Assembly (NCBI GenBank): GCA_020636915.1
Contig: JACJWV010000014.1
Coordinates: 1-64,000 of the forward strand
DNA length: 64,000 nt
Direction: 5' to 3'
From: Nocardioides sp.
GTDB lineage: Bacteria; Actinomycetota; Actinomycetes; Propionibacteriales; Nocardioidaceae
Shown: one piece after another, positions 1 through 8,212 of the stretch
Numbering within the stretch: position 1 is the first letter of the stretch
How the letters are laid out: every line of letters begins with the position of its first letter
Program-made: the position numbers and the translations under genes
Notes under the pieces: generated by a model
Told to the model about the DNA's origin: nothing
What the model saw: the letters and a program-made list of their open reading frames with translations, nothing else
Databases searched by the model: none

Positions 1-2
1 GC

Positions 3-560
3 GAGGTGGTGGCGAGCCTCTACTGGCGCCTGCACGTACCGGCGCCTCCGCAGCTGGTCACCCTCTCGTCCTGCGTCCGGGGGTGGTCCGACGCGCTGGG
101 TGCGCTCCCGCGCGACGCGCCGCTGCCGCGCCGGCTGGTCGAGCAGGCGGCGACCCTGGGGCGGGCGCTGGCCGGGGACGAGGCCACCGACGGCCGGCTG
201 CTGCACACCGACCTGCACTACGAGAACGTGCTCGCCGGTGACCGGGAGCCGTGGCTGGCCATCGACCCCAAGCCGCTCAGCGGCGACCCGCACTACGAGG
301 TCGCGCCGCTGCTGTGGAACCGGTGGGACGACCTGACGGAGGCGGCCGGGCCGGGGGTGCGGCACGGGCTCCGGGCGCGGTTCGAGGCCGTGGTGGACGC
401 CGCGGGTCTCGACGAGGACCGCGCGCGTGACTGGGTGGTCGTCCGGATGCTGTGCAACGCGCTCTGGCGGCTGCAGGACCCGCCCGGCACCGTGCGGCGC
501 ATCGCCGACGACGAGTACCTCACCCGGTGCGTGACGGTCGCCAAGGCCGTCCAGGCCTGA
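3..560 (+). CDS. Aminoglycoside/streptomycin phosphotransferase-like protein, 3' part
   Basis: This is the C-terminal part of a small-molecule kinase; the reading frame is open at the window edge, so the start lies upstream. The visible 184 residues hold the catalytic loop LLHTDLHYENVL, with the Asp and Asn expected of antibiotic and choline kinase folds, followed by AIDPKPLSGDPHYEV. That Asp-Pro-Lys phrase is typical of the streptomycin 6-kinase/hydroxyurea-resistance family (PF04655). The enzyme would transfer phosphate from ATP to a hydroxyl group of an antibiotic or sugar. The substrate cannot be told from sequence, and resistance is not established. Confidence 0.8.
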   Translation, partial: EVVASLYWRLHVPAPPQLVTLSSCVRGWSDALGALPRDAPLPRRLVEQAATLGRALAGDEATDGRLLHTDLHYENVLAGDREPWLAIDPKPLSGDPHYEVAPLLWNRWDDLTEAAGPGVRHGLRARFEAVVDAAGLDEDRARDWVVVRMLCNALWRLQDPPGTVRRIADDEYLTRCVTVAKAVQA

Positions 561-639
561 CGTCCGCATTCCGGCACGACAGGTTTCGTCGTCGTCCCGA
601 CTGGCAAATCTCCAGGTGGACACCCGAACCAGGAGAACC

Positions 640-1506
640 ATGACCACCGCACCCTGGCCCGACGTCGACGCGTCGTTCGCCGACCGGCTCGCCGCGCGCA
701 CGCCCACGCCCTTCCGCCACGGGTTGGCCGGCGATGAGCGGCTCTCCCTCGAGGCGATCGCCCTGCTCGGTGACGAGCTGGGGCCCGATGCGATCTCCGC
801 GGAGAAGGCGGCGAAGCCGCTGGTCTCCGACGACGCCGGGGCCACCTCGGCGCTCCAGGTGGAGAAGGTCTCCGACCAGATCCGGGGACTGGCCGCCAAC
901 GACTCCTGGTTCACGCTGCTCAACATCGAACGCGCGCCGGCGTACGCCGAGCTGGTCGACCAGATGATCGACGGCATCGCGCGCGGCGCCGGGGTGGACC
1001 CGCGCACGATGAAGCGCCGGATGGGCTTCGTGTTCGCGAGCTCGCCGGGATCGGTCACGGCGGCGCACTTCGACATCGAGCACAGCTTCCTGCTCCAGCT
1101 GGAGGGACACCGCACGCTCGGCTTCGGACGCTTCCCCAGTGCGGAGGACCGGGAACGCGAGGTGCACCGCTACTGGAACGGCTCGTTCGGTCGCCTGGAC
1201 TCGATGCCGGAGCAGACCACGGAGCTGGCGATCGGGCCCGGCGACGGCGCCTACATCCCGCCGTACACCCCGCACTGGCTCAGCAACGGCGACAGCACGT
1301 CGCTCTCGCTGACCGTCACGTTCTTCGACCGGTCGAACGCCGACGAGTCGATGGTGCAGGCGTTCAACGAGAAGCTGCGCCGGGCGGGAGTCCACCCGCG
1401 GACGTACGGCGACGCCCCCGGCCGGGACCGGGCGAAGGTCGCATTCATGCGCGTCTACGGCGGCGTCAAGCGTCGCTTCCGCCCCGAGACCTCAGCGTCG
1501 CACTGA
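640..1506 (+). CDS. Cupin-like (JmjC-type) Fe(II)/2-oxoglutarate oxygenase-like protein
   Basis: A 288-residue protein with a JmjC/cupin_8-like metal site: HFD at about residues 143-145 supplies His-x-Asp, and PPYTPHW near 207-213 supplies the distal His in a typical 'GDGAYIPPYTPHW' strand. Family members hydroxylate proteins or small molecules; the substrate here is unknown. The ATG at 640 is chosen because AGGAGA lies 3 nt upstream of it; an in-frame GTG at 616 has no such site. The 3' end overlaps the convergent acyltransferase gene by 41 bp. It may instead be a non-catalytic cupin. Confidence 0.72.
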   Translation: MTTAPWPDVDASFADRLAARTPTPFRHGLAGDERLSLEAIALLGDELGPDAISAEKAAKPLVSDDAGATSALQVEKVSDQIRGLAANDSWFTLLNIERAPAYAELVDQMIDGIARGAGVDPRTMKRRMGFVFASSPGSVTAAHFDIEHSFLLQLEGHRTLGFGRFPSAEDREREVHRYWNGSFGRLDSMPEQTTELAIGPGDGAYIPPYTPHWLSNGDSTSLSLTVTFFDRSNADESMVQAFNEKLRRAGVHPRTYGDAPGRDRAKVAFMRVYGGVKRRFRPETSASH

Positions 1507-2503
1507 CCGCACGGCGCGTCCGCCGCGCCGCGTCCTCGGCGCCCAGCTGGACGCCGGCCCAGGTGCCGTTCGCTGCACGCACCCGCTCCAGGGGCCGGCT
1601 CAGGTCGACGAAGGAGCCCTTGTAGTCCTCGGCGCCACGCATCAGGTCGACCTCGTGGCAGCCGTGGGCGATCGCGTCCTGGGCGACCGCGGCCAGCAGC
1701 ACCGTGCCGGCGTTGGCGTGCTCACGCGCCGTCGAGCGGGCCACCTGGTAGAGGTTGAGCCGCCCGCCGAGCTCGAAGGCGATCGTCACGGCGATGGTGC
1801 CGCGCTCGCCGCTCAGCACGTCGACCCGGGCCTCCCCGAGCGCTGCCCCGGCGACCAGGGCGTGGGCGAGGCGTGGCAGCTCGGCGAGCAGCGCCTCCCG
1901 TCCGGGTCGGGCCTGGTGCAGGCGACGCAGCTCACGCAGGCCGTCCTCGACCTGCTCGGGCTCCAGGCGGCGGTGCGTGAAGCCCAGTGCCTCGAGCTTC
2001 CTGCGACCTCGCCGCACGTTGCGCCGGAAGGTCGCGGACCGTCCTGCCAGCCAGTCGCTGCCGGGCTCCACGACCGCGTAGGGCGCCTCGTCGTGCTGGT
2101 CGTGGGTGCCGCCGACCGCCCGGGCCAGCAGGGAGCCGGCGACGCTGCCGCGGACGTCGAGCACCCGCTGGCCCGGCCGGCCGAACCAGTCGGCGACCAC
2201 CGCGACCACCTCGCTCTCTCGACCCGCAGCGGCGAGGACGTCGAGGTGGTCGGGGCACAGCACCACCGGCCCGGGGGCGGTCAGCACGGTCGCCCCGCCG
2301 CGCGTCCGGACGCCCAGCGCGAGGCCGCCGACGAGCCGGTCGTCCTCCGCGACGACGAGGTAGGTGGCCTGTCCCGCCGCGACGGCATCGAGCCACCAGG
2401 TGCGCTGGAACGGCGACGGCACCGGCTGGCGCAGCACCAGCTCGTCCCAGCGCTCGCGCCACGGTCCGAGGTCCGCGCGCTGCTCGGCGCTGATGTGCGG
2501 CAT
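1466..2503 (-). CDS. CelD/BcsL-family GNAT-like acyltransferase
   Basis: A 345-residue protein of the double-GNAT type annotated as 'acetyltransferase involved in cellulose biosynthesis' (CelD/BcsL). Features seen are an N-terminal WRERWDELV...PFQRTWWLDA segment, the central FRRNVRRGRRKLEALG basic stretch, and a C-terminal GNAT half with ALGEARVDVL, GRLNLYQVA and DLMRGAEDYKGSF, typical of the family. Members are common in exopolysaccharide loci, and this gene sits at the edge of one. The ATG at 2503 has no Shine-Dalgarno sequence but a -10-like TATCCT 6 nt upstream, so the transcript is probably leaderless. An operator-like 20-bp palindrome overlies the promoter. Confidence 0.78.
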   Translation of the reverse strand: MPHISAEQRADLGPWRERWDELVLRQPVPSPFQRTWWLDAVAAGQATYLVVAEDDRLVGGLALGVRTRGGATVLTAPGPVVLCPDHLDVLAAAGRESEVVAVVADWFGRPGQRVLDVRGSVAGSLLARAVGGTHDQHDEAPYAVVEPGSDWLAGRSATFRRNVRRGRRKLEALGFTHRRLEPEQVEDGLRELRRLHQARPGREALLAELPRLAHALVAGAALGEARVDVLSGERGTIAVTIAFELGGRLNLYQVARSTAREHANAGTVLLAAVAQDAIAHGCHEVDLMRGAEDYKGSFVDLSRPLERVRAANGTWAGVQLGAEDAARRTRRAVSATLRSRGGSDA

Positions 2504-2509
2504 GGGCGA

Positions 2510-2515
2510 AGGATA
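2510..2515 (-). promoter_or_regulatory. -10-like hexamer for the CelD-type gene
   Basis: Read on the minus strand the hexamer is TATCCT, 6 nt before the ATG at 2503. This spacing fits a leaderless transcript starting at or next to the start codon. Confidence 0.5.
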
Positions 2516-2535
2516 GGTCGCGTGGCCACGCGACC
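2516..2535. promoter_or_regulatory. Perfect 20-bp palindrome, probable operator
   Basis: GGTCGCGTGGCCACGCGACC reads identically on both strands. It abuts the predicted -10 element of the minus-strand acyltransferase gene, where a repressor would block RNA polymerase. The binding protein is unknown. Confidence 0.5.
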
Positions 2536-2569
2536 GAAGGCGCCTCGGTCGTGCGGTTTCAAAAGACCA

Positions 2570-2617
2570 GGACCGGGCACGGTCCTCAGGTAGACAAAGA
2601 AGGACCGGCGACGGTCC
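2570..2617. promoter_or_regulatory. Two phased dyads GGACCG-N4-CGGTCC
   Basis: Two copies of the inverted repeat GGACCG-N4-CGGTCC lie at 2570-2585 and 2602-2617. Their starts are 32 bp apart, about three helical turns, so a dimeric regulator could bind both on one DNA face. They lie 79-126 bp upstream of the coiled-coil gene and 67-114 bp upstream of the divergent acyltransferase gene. The N4 spacers differ (GGCA, GCGA) while the arms are identical. Confidence 0.55.
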
Positions 2618-2695
2618 GAGAAAACTGCGCTTGCGGAAGCCTTTCTCGGGGCCCAGCGGCTGGCGACGTGAGCTGATCACAGGGGGATGTGCATC

Positions 2696-3400
2696 ATGTC
2701 GAACGACGCTGCCTCGAAGAGGTCGGCAGCCAAGACGGGCCGACGGCCCGCACCCAAGCCAGCGGCCGGGTCCGACGGGGACGGCACTGCGGACCAGGCG
2801 CCCGCCGCTGCCTCCAGCAGCGAGCGGGCCCAGGAGATGAGGGCCGCGCTCGGCGTCCGCCAGGAGGCCGAGTCGCTCCTGGCCGACGCCAGCCACCTCC
2901 GGCAGCGCGCCGCGGCCGAGGCCGACACCATGGTCGCCGACGCCGAGCAGGTGGCCAGCGACCTGGTCAGCGAGGCCCGCGCCCAGTCCGAGCGTTCGGT
3001 CGCCGACGCGCAGGCACACGCTGAGGAGATCCTCGCCCGGGCCCAGGCGGAGGCCGATGCCCTCCACGAGAGCACCGAGTCCGAGCGCGCTCGGATCGGC
3101 GGGGTGCTGAGCGATGTCGACGCCGCGCTGCGCGGCCTCTCGCTCACCCTCGAGGGCGCCGGCAAGACCGTCGCCGACGTGCTCGGGTCGCTCGAGCGCG
3201 TCCGCGTGGGCGGCCCGACCTCGACGGGGGCCGAGCTCGCCACGGTGTCAGCGACTCCCCAGGGCGGGGCGGGCGCCGGCCAGGGTCACGCGGCCCTGGA
3301 ACCGGTGTCCTCGACCGTCGTCCCGGAGGGCGCTGCCGCCGCTCCGGACGGGGAGGACGCGCGCCCGCTCGGCTGGCTGTTCCGCAACGGTCAGGGGTGA
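2696..3400 (+). CDS. Ala/Glu-rich coiled-coil protein, DivIVA/ATP-synthase-b-like
   Basis: A 234-residue protein with a short basic Ala/Pro-rich head (KRSAAKTGRRPAPKPAA), then a long heptad-like helix from about residue 40 to 150 rich in Ala, Glu, Asp and Gln (AEADTMVADAEQVASDL, AEEILARAQAEADAL). The tail is low in complexity. No signal peptide or membrane segment is visible. The composition resembles DivIVA/Wag31-type or filament-forming scaffold proteins, but no definite domain is recognised. ATG 2696 is preferred over ATG 2687 because AGGGGG (2681-2686) is then 9 nt upstream. Twin dyads lie upstream. Confidence 0.68.
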   Translation: MSNDAASKRSAAKTGRRPAPKPAAGSDGDGTADQAPAAASSSERAQEMRAALGVRQEAESLLADASHLRQRAAAEADTMVADAEQVASDLVSEARAQSERSVADAQAHAEEILARAQAEADALHESTESERARIGGVLSDVDAALRGLSLTLEGAGKTVADVLGSLERVRVGGPTSTGAELATVSATPQGGAGAGQGHAALEPVSSTVVPEGAAAAPDGEDARPLGWLFRNGQG

Positions 3401-3447
3401 CGGCGGGGGTGGTCTCGGGACGGGATGCCCCCGCCGCGACCTCAGGG

Positions 3448-4332
3448 TCAACCGGACGACTGAGCGCGCGGTCGCGCGCTCGTCGTGCTGGTGGGCTTGC
3501 TGGTGGGCTTGCTGGTGGGCTTGCTGGTGGGCTTGCTGGTGGGCGTGCTGGTGGGCTTGCTGGTGGGCGAGCCACTGGACGTCGGGTCGGACTGCGGGGC
3601 CGGCTCGCACTTCGGCTGCGGTCGGGTCGGGTCGTCGTCGACCGGGTGGACGTGGACCTCGCGGACCCGGGTGCTGGGGGGCACCGGGTGGAAGAGCTGC
3701 ATGCGCAACCGCTGCGTGCCGGGGTGCAGGCAGCGCCACCGGCCCGAGACCACGGCGACCAGACGGCCGGTCCGGTCGGTCAGGAAGGCCTGCGCCACGA
3801 CCCGCGGCTCCGGGTGCTTGCTGGTGACATCCGCGAGCACGACGGTGTCGCCGTCCTTGTCGCGCAGTCGCACCGGCCTGGCGGAGACGGCCGAGTCGTC
3901 GACCGCCGGTCTGTCCTGGGCCCAGGCCACGTTGCGGTAGGCGACGTCGACCCGCGCGATCTTCGGCCCCTCGCTGCCCACGTCGACGTAGAACCCGTAC
4001 TTCTGGCCCGGCCTGAGCTGCTGCACCTCGCAGCAGTTCGCGTCCTTCGACTCCAGGGAGATCGCCACCAGCTGGTCGTCCGCGGTGCGGGCCGAGACCA
4101 CGCCGACGGCGTACCGCAGCATCTGGTCGGTCGTGTTGCGGACGACCACCGAGAGCATCCCGTCCACCACCCCCCAGCTCAGCGTCTGCAGGATGGGGGC
4201 CGGGCGGGACGAGGTCTCCGCCGGGCCGGAGGGCGCCTCGGCGCCGTCGAGCTGGTCGTGGATCGTGGAGCAGCCGCTGACCACCAGCGTCGCTGCGGCC
4301 GCGAGCACGGCGGTCTTGAACGTCCTCTGCAC
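3448..4332 (-). CDS. Secreted lipoprotein with Pro-Thr-Ser-Lys repeat tail
   Basis: A 294-residue exported protein with signal peptide and lipobox (LVVSGCS, Cys at about 21), so membrane-anchored by lipid. The body (about 45-240) has a YFxVD-type beta-rich look, resembling actinobacterial YcfL-like or DUF4352-like lipoproteins, with paired Cys (NCCEV). The C-terminus is a Thr/Ser/Pro/Lys tail made of seven 4-residue units, coded by a 12-bp tandem repeat. The start is GTG with AGGGGGA just upstream. It is divergent from the kinase-flippase gene. Function is not recognised; the tail may span cell-wall polymer. Confidence 0.72.
   Translation of the reverse strand: MQRTFKTAVLAAAATLVVSGCSTIHDQLDGAEAPSGPAETSSRPAPILQTLSWGVVDGMLSVVVRNTTDQMLRYAVGVVSARTADDQLVAISLESKDANCCEVQQLRPGQKYGFYVDVGSEGPKIARVDVAYRNVAWAQDRPAVDDSAVSARPVRLRDKDGDTVVLADVTSKHPEPRVVAQAFLTDRTGRLVAVVSGRWRCLHPGTQRLRMQLFHPVPPSTRVREVHVHPVDDDPTRPQPKCEPAPQSDPTSSGSPTSKPTSTPTSKPTSKPTSKPTSKPTSTTSARPRAQSSG
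3485..3568. repeat. Seven 12-bp tandem repeats inside the lipoprotein gene
   Basis: The + strand reads (G/T)TGCTGGTGGGC seven times in a row. On the coding strand each unit gives four residues of the S(K/T)PT type. Because the period is a multiple of three, copy-number change would alter tail length without breaking the frame. Confidence 0.9.
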
Positions 4333-4415
4333 GAGTCCCCCTGCGGTCGTGTCGGAGCATCGAACCTCTCTGGGCCATACCCGCGATCGGGCCGGGCAAA
4401 CGGCAGGACGTCGTG

Positions 4416-7394
4416 GTGACCGACAACCTGACCCGCGACCTGACCCGCGACCTGACCCGCGACCTGACCCGCGACCTCACCCACGGAGAGGAGCCGGAGC
4501 TGGACGCCGACGTCGCCGCGGTCAGGGGCCCGGTCGGGGACCTCGTCCCGGGTGTCCCGCCCGGGATGGAAGCGCCGCACTGGACCGTCGGCGACCGGCT
4601 CGTCGCCTTCACGGCGCTGCTGCCGCCGGAGCCTGCCGGCCCGGTCGTCCTCATGGTCCCCGACGACCTGGCACTGCACCTGCTCACGGTCTACCCCGGC
4701 GCGGTGGTGCTCAGCGAGCGCGGCCCCGAGGACCGTTCTGTCGCCTGGCCTCCCGGCACCAGCGTCGTGGGATGGGACGGGCGGCTCGCGCCCCTCGCGC
4801 CGGGATCCGCCGCCCTGGTGGTCGTCGACGCGCACCGCTACGACGAGGGCGCGGCCGCTGCGCTGGTCACGGACGACGGCGTGCTGGGTGCCATCGGCAC
4901 CACCGGTGCGTATCGCATCTACCCGACGCTCGACCACCCCGAGCTCGTCTGGCGGCGAGGTTGGCCCGTGCAGGTGACGGCCGGCCCGGTGCCGTGGCTG
5001 CGACGCTCCCTCGGGCTCAAGGTCGGCCGCGGCACGGCCGTGCCCCGGCTGCGCGTGGAGGGACCGGGAGACTCCCTCGTCGACCGGGTGCTCGAGGACG
5101 TCGCCGAGGCCACCGGTCGGACCGGCCGGCTCGTCGGGCTGGTCACCGGCGGCCAGGTCGTGCTGCGGGTCCGCACCGAGGAGGGCGACCTCGCGGTCCG
5201 GCTATCGGTGACCGACGCCGACCGGCTGGTCGACACCTCGTCGCGGGTGCTGGCCGACGTGCCGGAGGCGGCGCCGTACCTCCCGGTCGTCGTCGCCCGG
5301 GGGCGCACGGCCGGCCGCCCGTGGGAGGCGACCCGCTGGACCCCGAGCCGCCGGCGCGCGGCCTGGCCCTGGCCCGCCGCAGAGCGCCGCTGGGAGGCGG
5401 CCGAGGAGCTCGCCGAGCTGCTGTCCGAGCGGGTGGTCGGGCAGACCGAGCGTGGTTGGGCGGACCGGTGGGCGGGCGCCGCCCACGTCGTCCCGGCGCG
5501 CGTGCGCGAGCGCTGGGCCGAGCGGCTGGCGGTGCTCGACGACGGCGTGCCGACGACGTGGTGCCACGGCGACCTGTGGCCGGGCAACGTGCTGGTCGAC
5601 GGACCGGTGGTCACGGTCATCGACTGGGACAACGCCTCGGCCGACGCCCCGCAGGGGCTCGACCTGCTGCTCCTGCACGCCATGCGGGCCGTGGCCGGCA
5701 CCGACCGGCCCGTCAGCGCGGCGTTGATGGACCTGGCCGCCACCCCCGCCCCGCTCGCCGGGGCGCGGGTGGCGGGGGCCGCCTGGGCCGACCACGACCT
5801 CGAGCACCGCCGGGCCATCGCGCTCGCTGCCGTCGTGCTCTACCTGCGCAACCGCTCCCTGCACGACCTCGGCAGGGCCGACCTGGAGCGCCACCTCGCC
5901 GCCGTCGCCCGTGGCCTCGCCGGCGAGCCCGCCGACGCCGCGCCGGCCGCCCGGCCGGCCCCCGACGTCGAGGCCGGCCGCACCGCCCGCGGCGCACTCT
6001 GGCTGGCGACCAACGGCGTCGTGGTCAAGGCGTCGCAGACGGTGGTGCTCCTCACGCTCGCAGCGATGCTCGCGCCCTCCTCGCTCGGCCTGGTCGCGCT
6101 CGGCACGCTGGTGGCCAACGTGTCGGCGATCGTCACCAGCCTCGGGACGGCGAGCGCGTTGGTCTACTGGCGCGGGGACGTGCACCGGGCGGCCCGCACC
6201 GCCGTCACGGTCGGCGTCGCGACCGGTGGGCTGCTCGCCGCCCTCCTCTGGGTCTGTGCACCCTGGCTCGCGGCCGCCCTCAACGCGCGAGACGGTGGCG
6301 CCGCCGTGATCCGCGGCCTGACCGTCACCCTGCCCTGCCTGGCGGTCGCGGCCGTCACCAACGAGCTGCTGCGGCGGCGCCTGGCCTTCGCCCGCCGGAT
6401 CATCCCCGACACCGTGTCGTCGGTCGTCGGCGCGGTGGTCGCCGTCGCCCTCGCGCTCGAGGGGCACGGCGTGATGGCGCTCGTGGTCGGCCAGGTGGTG
6501 CAGGCGGTCCTGACCATGCTGCTGGCCTGGGTCGTCCACCCACCGGTCGTGCCCGGGTGGAACCTCGAGGACGCCCGAGGCCTGCTCTCGTACGGCGGTC
6601 CCTACGCCGGTGCCAACCTGCTCGAGCTCGTGCAGCTCAACGTCGACTACCTCGTCGTCTCCTGGGTCCTCGGCGGTGGAGCGCTCGGGCAGTACTCGCT
6701 GGCGTTCCGGTTGGCGTTCATGCCCTACCTGATGATCGTCGTCGTCACGACCGGTGCCGCCTTCCCCTACCTGTGCCGCCAGCGCGGCGTGGACCTCGGG
6801 CGCGCCGCGGTGACGGTGATGACCGCGACCCTGACCCTGGTCGCGCCGATCTGTCTCGGCATCGGGCTGTTCGCCGACGACCTGGTGCTGCTGGGCGACA
6901 AGTGGTCACCTGGCGTCCCGGTCGTCGCCTGGCTCGCGCTCTACGCCGTGCTCCTGAGCGTCGGGCAGCTCGTGCAGACCGCGCTGAACGCGGCCGGCCG
7001 CCCGGCCCTGTCCATGCTGCTGCGCCTGTGCCACCTGGTGCTCCTGGTGGTCACCCTCCTCGCGGTGGTCCACCGGGGCATCACCGCGGTCGCCGTCGGA
7101 CAGGTGGCGGCCGCCACCGTCGTCTCCTTGGTGGCGCTGGTCCTCGCCCGCCTGTTCGTGCCCGGCTTCTCGCTGCGCCGGCTCGTGCTCTCCCTGCGCG
7201 GGGCCGCGGTCGCCACTGCGGTGATGACGGCGACGGTCCTGCTGCTGCGTCAGGTCCTCGACCCCGACCCACCCTCCGTCACCGCGCTCGTCGTGGTCGG
7301 CACGGCGGGACTCGCGGCCTACCTCGCCACGGTGTGGGCGGTCGACCGGGAGCGCCTGCGCGACGCGGCCCGACTGATGAGGAGGACGGCATGA
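4416..7394 (+). CDS. Phosphotransferase-flippase fusion protein
   Basis: About 992 residues with three parts. Residues 1-30 are a repeat head (LTRD units). Residues about 50-500 form a soluble half ending in an APH/choline-kinase-like fold with catalytic CHGDLWPGNVL (about 383-394) and metal-binding VIDWDN (402-407); the stretch before it (55-190) looks like a worn Rossmann domain. Residues about 525-990 are a multi-helix lipid-linked-oligosaccharide flippase of the MOP superfamily (QTVVLLTLAAMLAPSSLG, QLNVDYLVVSWVLG). This predicts membrane export of a saccharide with an attached cytoplasmic kinase. GTG 4416 is chosen because AGGA lies 7 nt away; GTG 4413 is possible. The stop overlaps the next ATG. 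Confidence 0.8.
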   Translation: MTDNLTRDLTRDLTRDLTRDLTHGEEPELDADVAAVRGPVGDLVPGVPPGMEAPHWTVGDRLVAFTALLPPEPAGPVVLMVPDDLALHLLTVYPGAVVLSERGPEDRSVAWPPGTSVVGWDGRLAPLAPGSAALVVVDAHRYDEGAAAALVTDDGVLGAIGTTGAYRIYPTLDHPELVWRRGWPVQVTAGPVPWLRRSLGLKVGRGTAVPRLRVEGPGDSLVDRVLEDVAEATGRTGRLVGLVTGGQVVLRVRTEEGDLAVRLSVTDADRLVDTSSRVLADVPEAAPYLPVVVARGRTAGRPWEATRWTPSRRRAAWPWPAAERRWEAAEELAELLSERVVGQTERGWADRWAGAAHVVPARVRERWAERLAVLDDGVPTTWCHGDLWPGNVLVDGPVVTVIDWDNASADAPQGLDLLLLHAMRAVAGTDRPVSAALMDLAATPAPLAGARVAGAAWADHDLEHRRAIALAAVVLYLRNRSLHDLGRADLERHLAAVARGLAGEPADAAPAARPAPDVEAGRTARGALWLATNGVVVKASQTVVLLTLAAMLAPSSLGLVALGTLVANVSAIVTSLGTASALVYWRGDVHRAARTAVTVGVATGGLLAALLWVCAPWLAAALNARDGGAAVIRGLTVTLPCLAVAAVTNELLRRRLAFARRIIPDTVSSVVGAVVAVALALEGHGVMALVVGQVVQAVLTMLLAWVVHPPVVPGWNLEDARGLLSYGGPYAGANLLELVQLNVDYLVVSWVLGGGALGQYSLAFRLAFMPYLMIVVVTTGAAFPYLCRQRGVDLGRAAVTVMTATLTLVAPICLGIGLFADDLVLLGDKWSPGVPVVAWLALYAVLLSVGQLVQTALNAAGRPALSMLLRLCHLVLLVVTLLAVVHRGITAVAVGQVAAATVVSLVALVLARLFVPGFSLRRLVLSLRGAAVATAVMTATVLLLRQVLDPDPPSVTALVVVGTAGLAAYLATVWAVDRERLRDAARLMRRTA
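4428..4487. repeat. Four-and-a-half 12-bp tandem repeats at the start of the flippase gene
   Basis: CTGACCCGCGAC occurs four times exactly (4428-4475), followed by one degenerate copy. It codes for LTRD repeats at the extreme N-terminus. A second 12-bp array lies 0.9 kb away in the divergent lipoprotein gene. Confidence 0.9.
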
Positions 7395-8212
7395 GGGGGC
7401 CGGTGCGGCTGCTCGGCGGCCTGTCACGACCGGTGGTCACGGCCGGCCGACGGATGTCCGGCGACGCGGGCCTGACCATCATCGGCTGGCACCGCGTCGA
7501 CGGTCTCGCCAGCGACGGCTTGTCGACGGGGGTCGACGACTTCCGGCGGAACCTCGACGTGCTCGACGAGTGGGGCGCCACGGTGCTCCCGCTCGACGCG
7601 GCGGTCGCGGCGCTCGATGCCGGCACGCTGCCGGACCGCGCCGTGTGCCTGACCTTCGACGACGGCTACGCCAGCGTGGTCGAGACCGCCTGGCCGATCC
7701 TGCGCGACCGCGGCCTGGCGGCGACGCTGTTCGTGGTCTCGGGCTATCTCTCCGGCGTCGGGCGGTTCGCCTGGGACCAGGTGGAGCCGCGGCACGACCG
7801 CCACCGGCTCGCCCGCTCCGACGAGCTGGTCGCTGCCGCGGGCGAGGGCCTCGACATCGGATCCCACACCGTGAGCCACCCGTGGTTGCCCGGCCTGGAC
7901 CCCGACCACCTCAAGCGCGAGCTGGTGGAGTCCCGCGTCGCCGTCGAGGAGCTGCTCGGCCGTCCCGTCGACTCGCTGGCCTACCCGACCGGTGGGTGGA
8001 ACCCCGCCGTACGCGCCGCGGCGGCCGACGCCGGCTACCGCATCGGGATCACCGTCGACCGCGGGCTCAACACCTCCCGGACGCCGAGGCTCTCCCTGCG
8101 ACGCTCCTTCGCCCCGACCGACCCGGTCGACCTGCGTCTCGTGCTCGACGGCGCCTACACGGTCCTGCGCCCGCTGGACACCTGGAGGCGCCGGAGGGGG
8201 CCACGATGGTGA
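7391..8212 (+). CDS. Polysaccharide deacetylase (NodB domain)
   Basis: A 273-residue CE4 enzyme. CLTFDDGYAS (about 85-94) carries the catalytic Asp and metal Asp, SHTVSHP (about 158-164) gives the metal His-x3-His, and YPTGGWN replaces the usual R-P-x-G motif. It would remove N-acetyl groups from a surface polysaccharide precursor. No signal peptide is visible, so it may act in the cytoplasm or as a membrane-associated enzyme, as some CE4 members in exopolysaccharide loci do. ATG 7391 overlaps the upstream TGA by ATGA, which suggests coupled translation. Confidence 0.88.
   Translation: MRGPVRLLGGLSRPVVTAGRRMSGDAGLTIIGWHRVDGLASDGLSTGVDDFRRNLDVLDEWGATVLPLDAAVAALDAGTLPDRAVCLTFDDGYASVVETAWPILRDRGLAATLFVVSGYLSGVGRFAWDQVEPRHDRHRLARSDELVAAAGEGLDIGSHTVSHPWLPGLDPDHLKRELVESRVAVEELLGRPVDSLAYPTGGWNPAVRAAAADAGYRIGITVDRGLNTSRTPRLSLRRSFAPTDPVDLRLVLDGAYTVLRPLDTWRRRRGPRW

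Noticed and set aside
3485..4487. On/off phase variation by the 12-bp repeats
   Set aside because: Unit length is a multiple of three, so slippage changes protein length but not frame.
5200..6540. Minus-strand frame of 445 residues opposite the kinase-flippase gene
   Set aside because: His/Arg/Asp-rich shadow without domain content; the plus-strand reading is supported by motifs on both halves.
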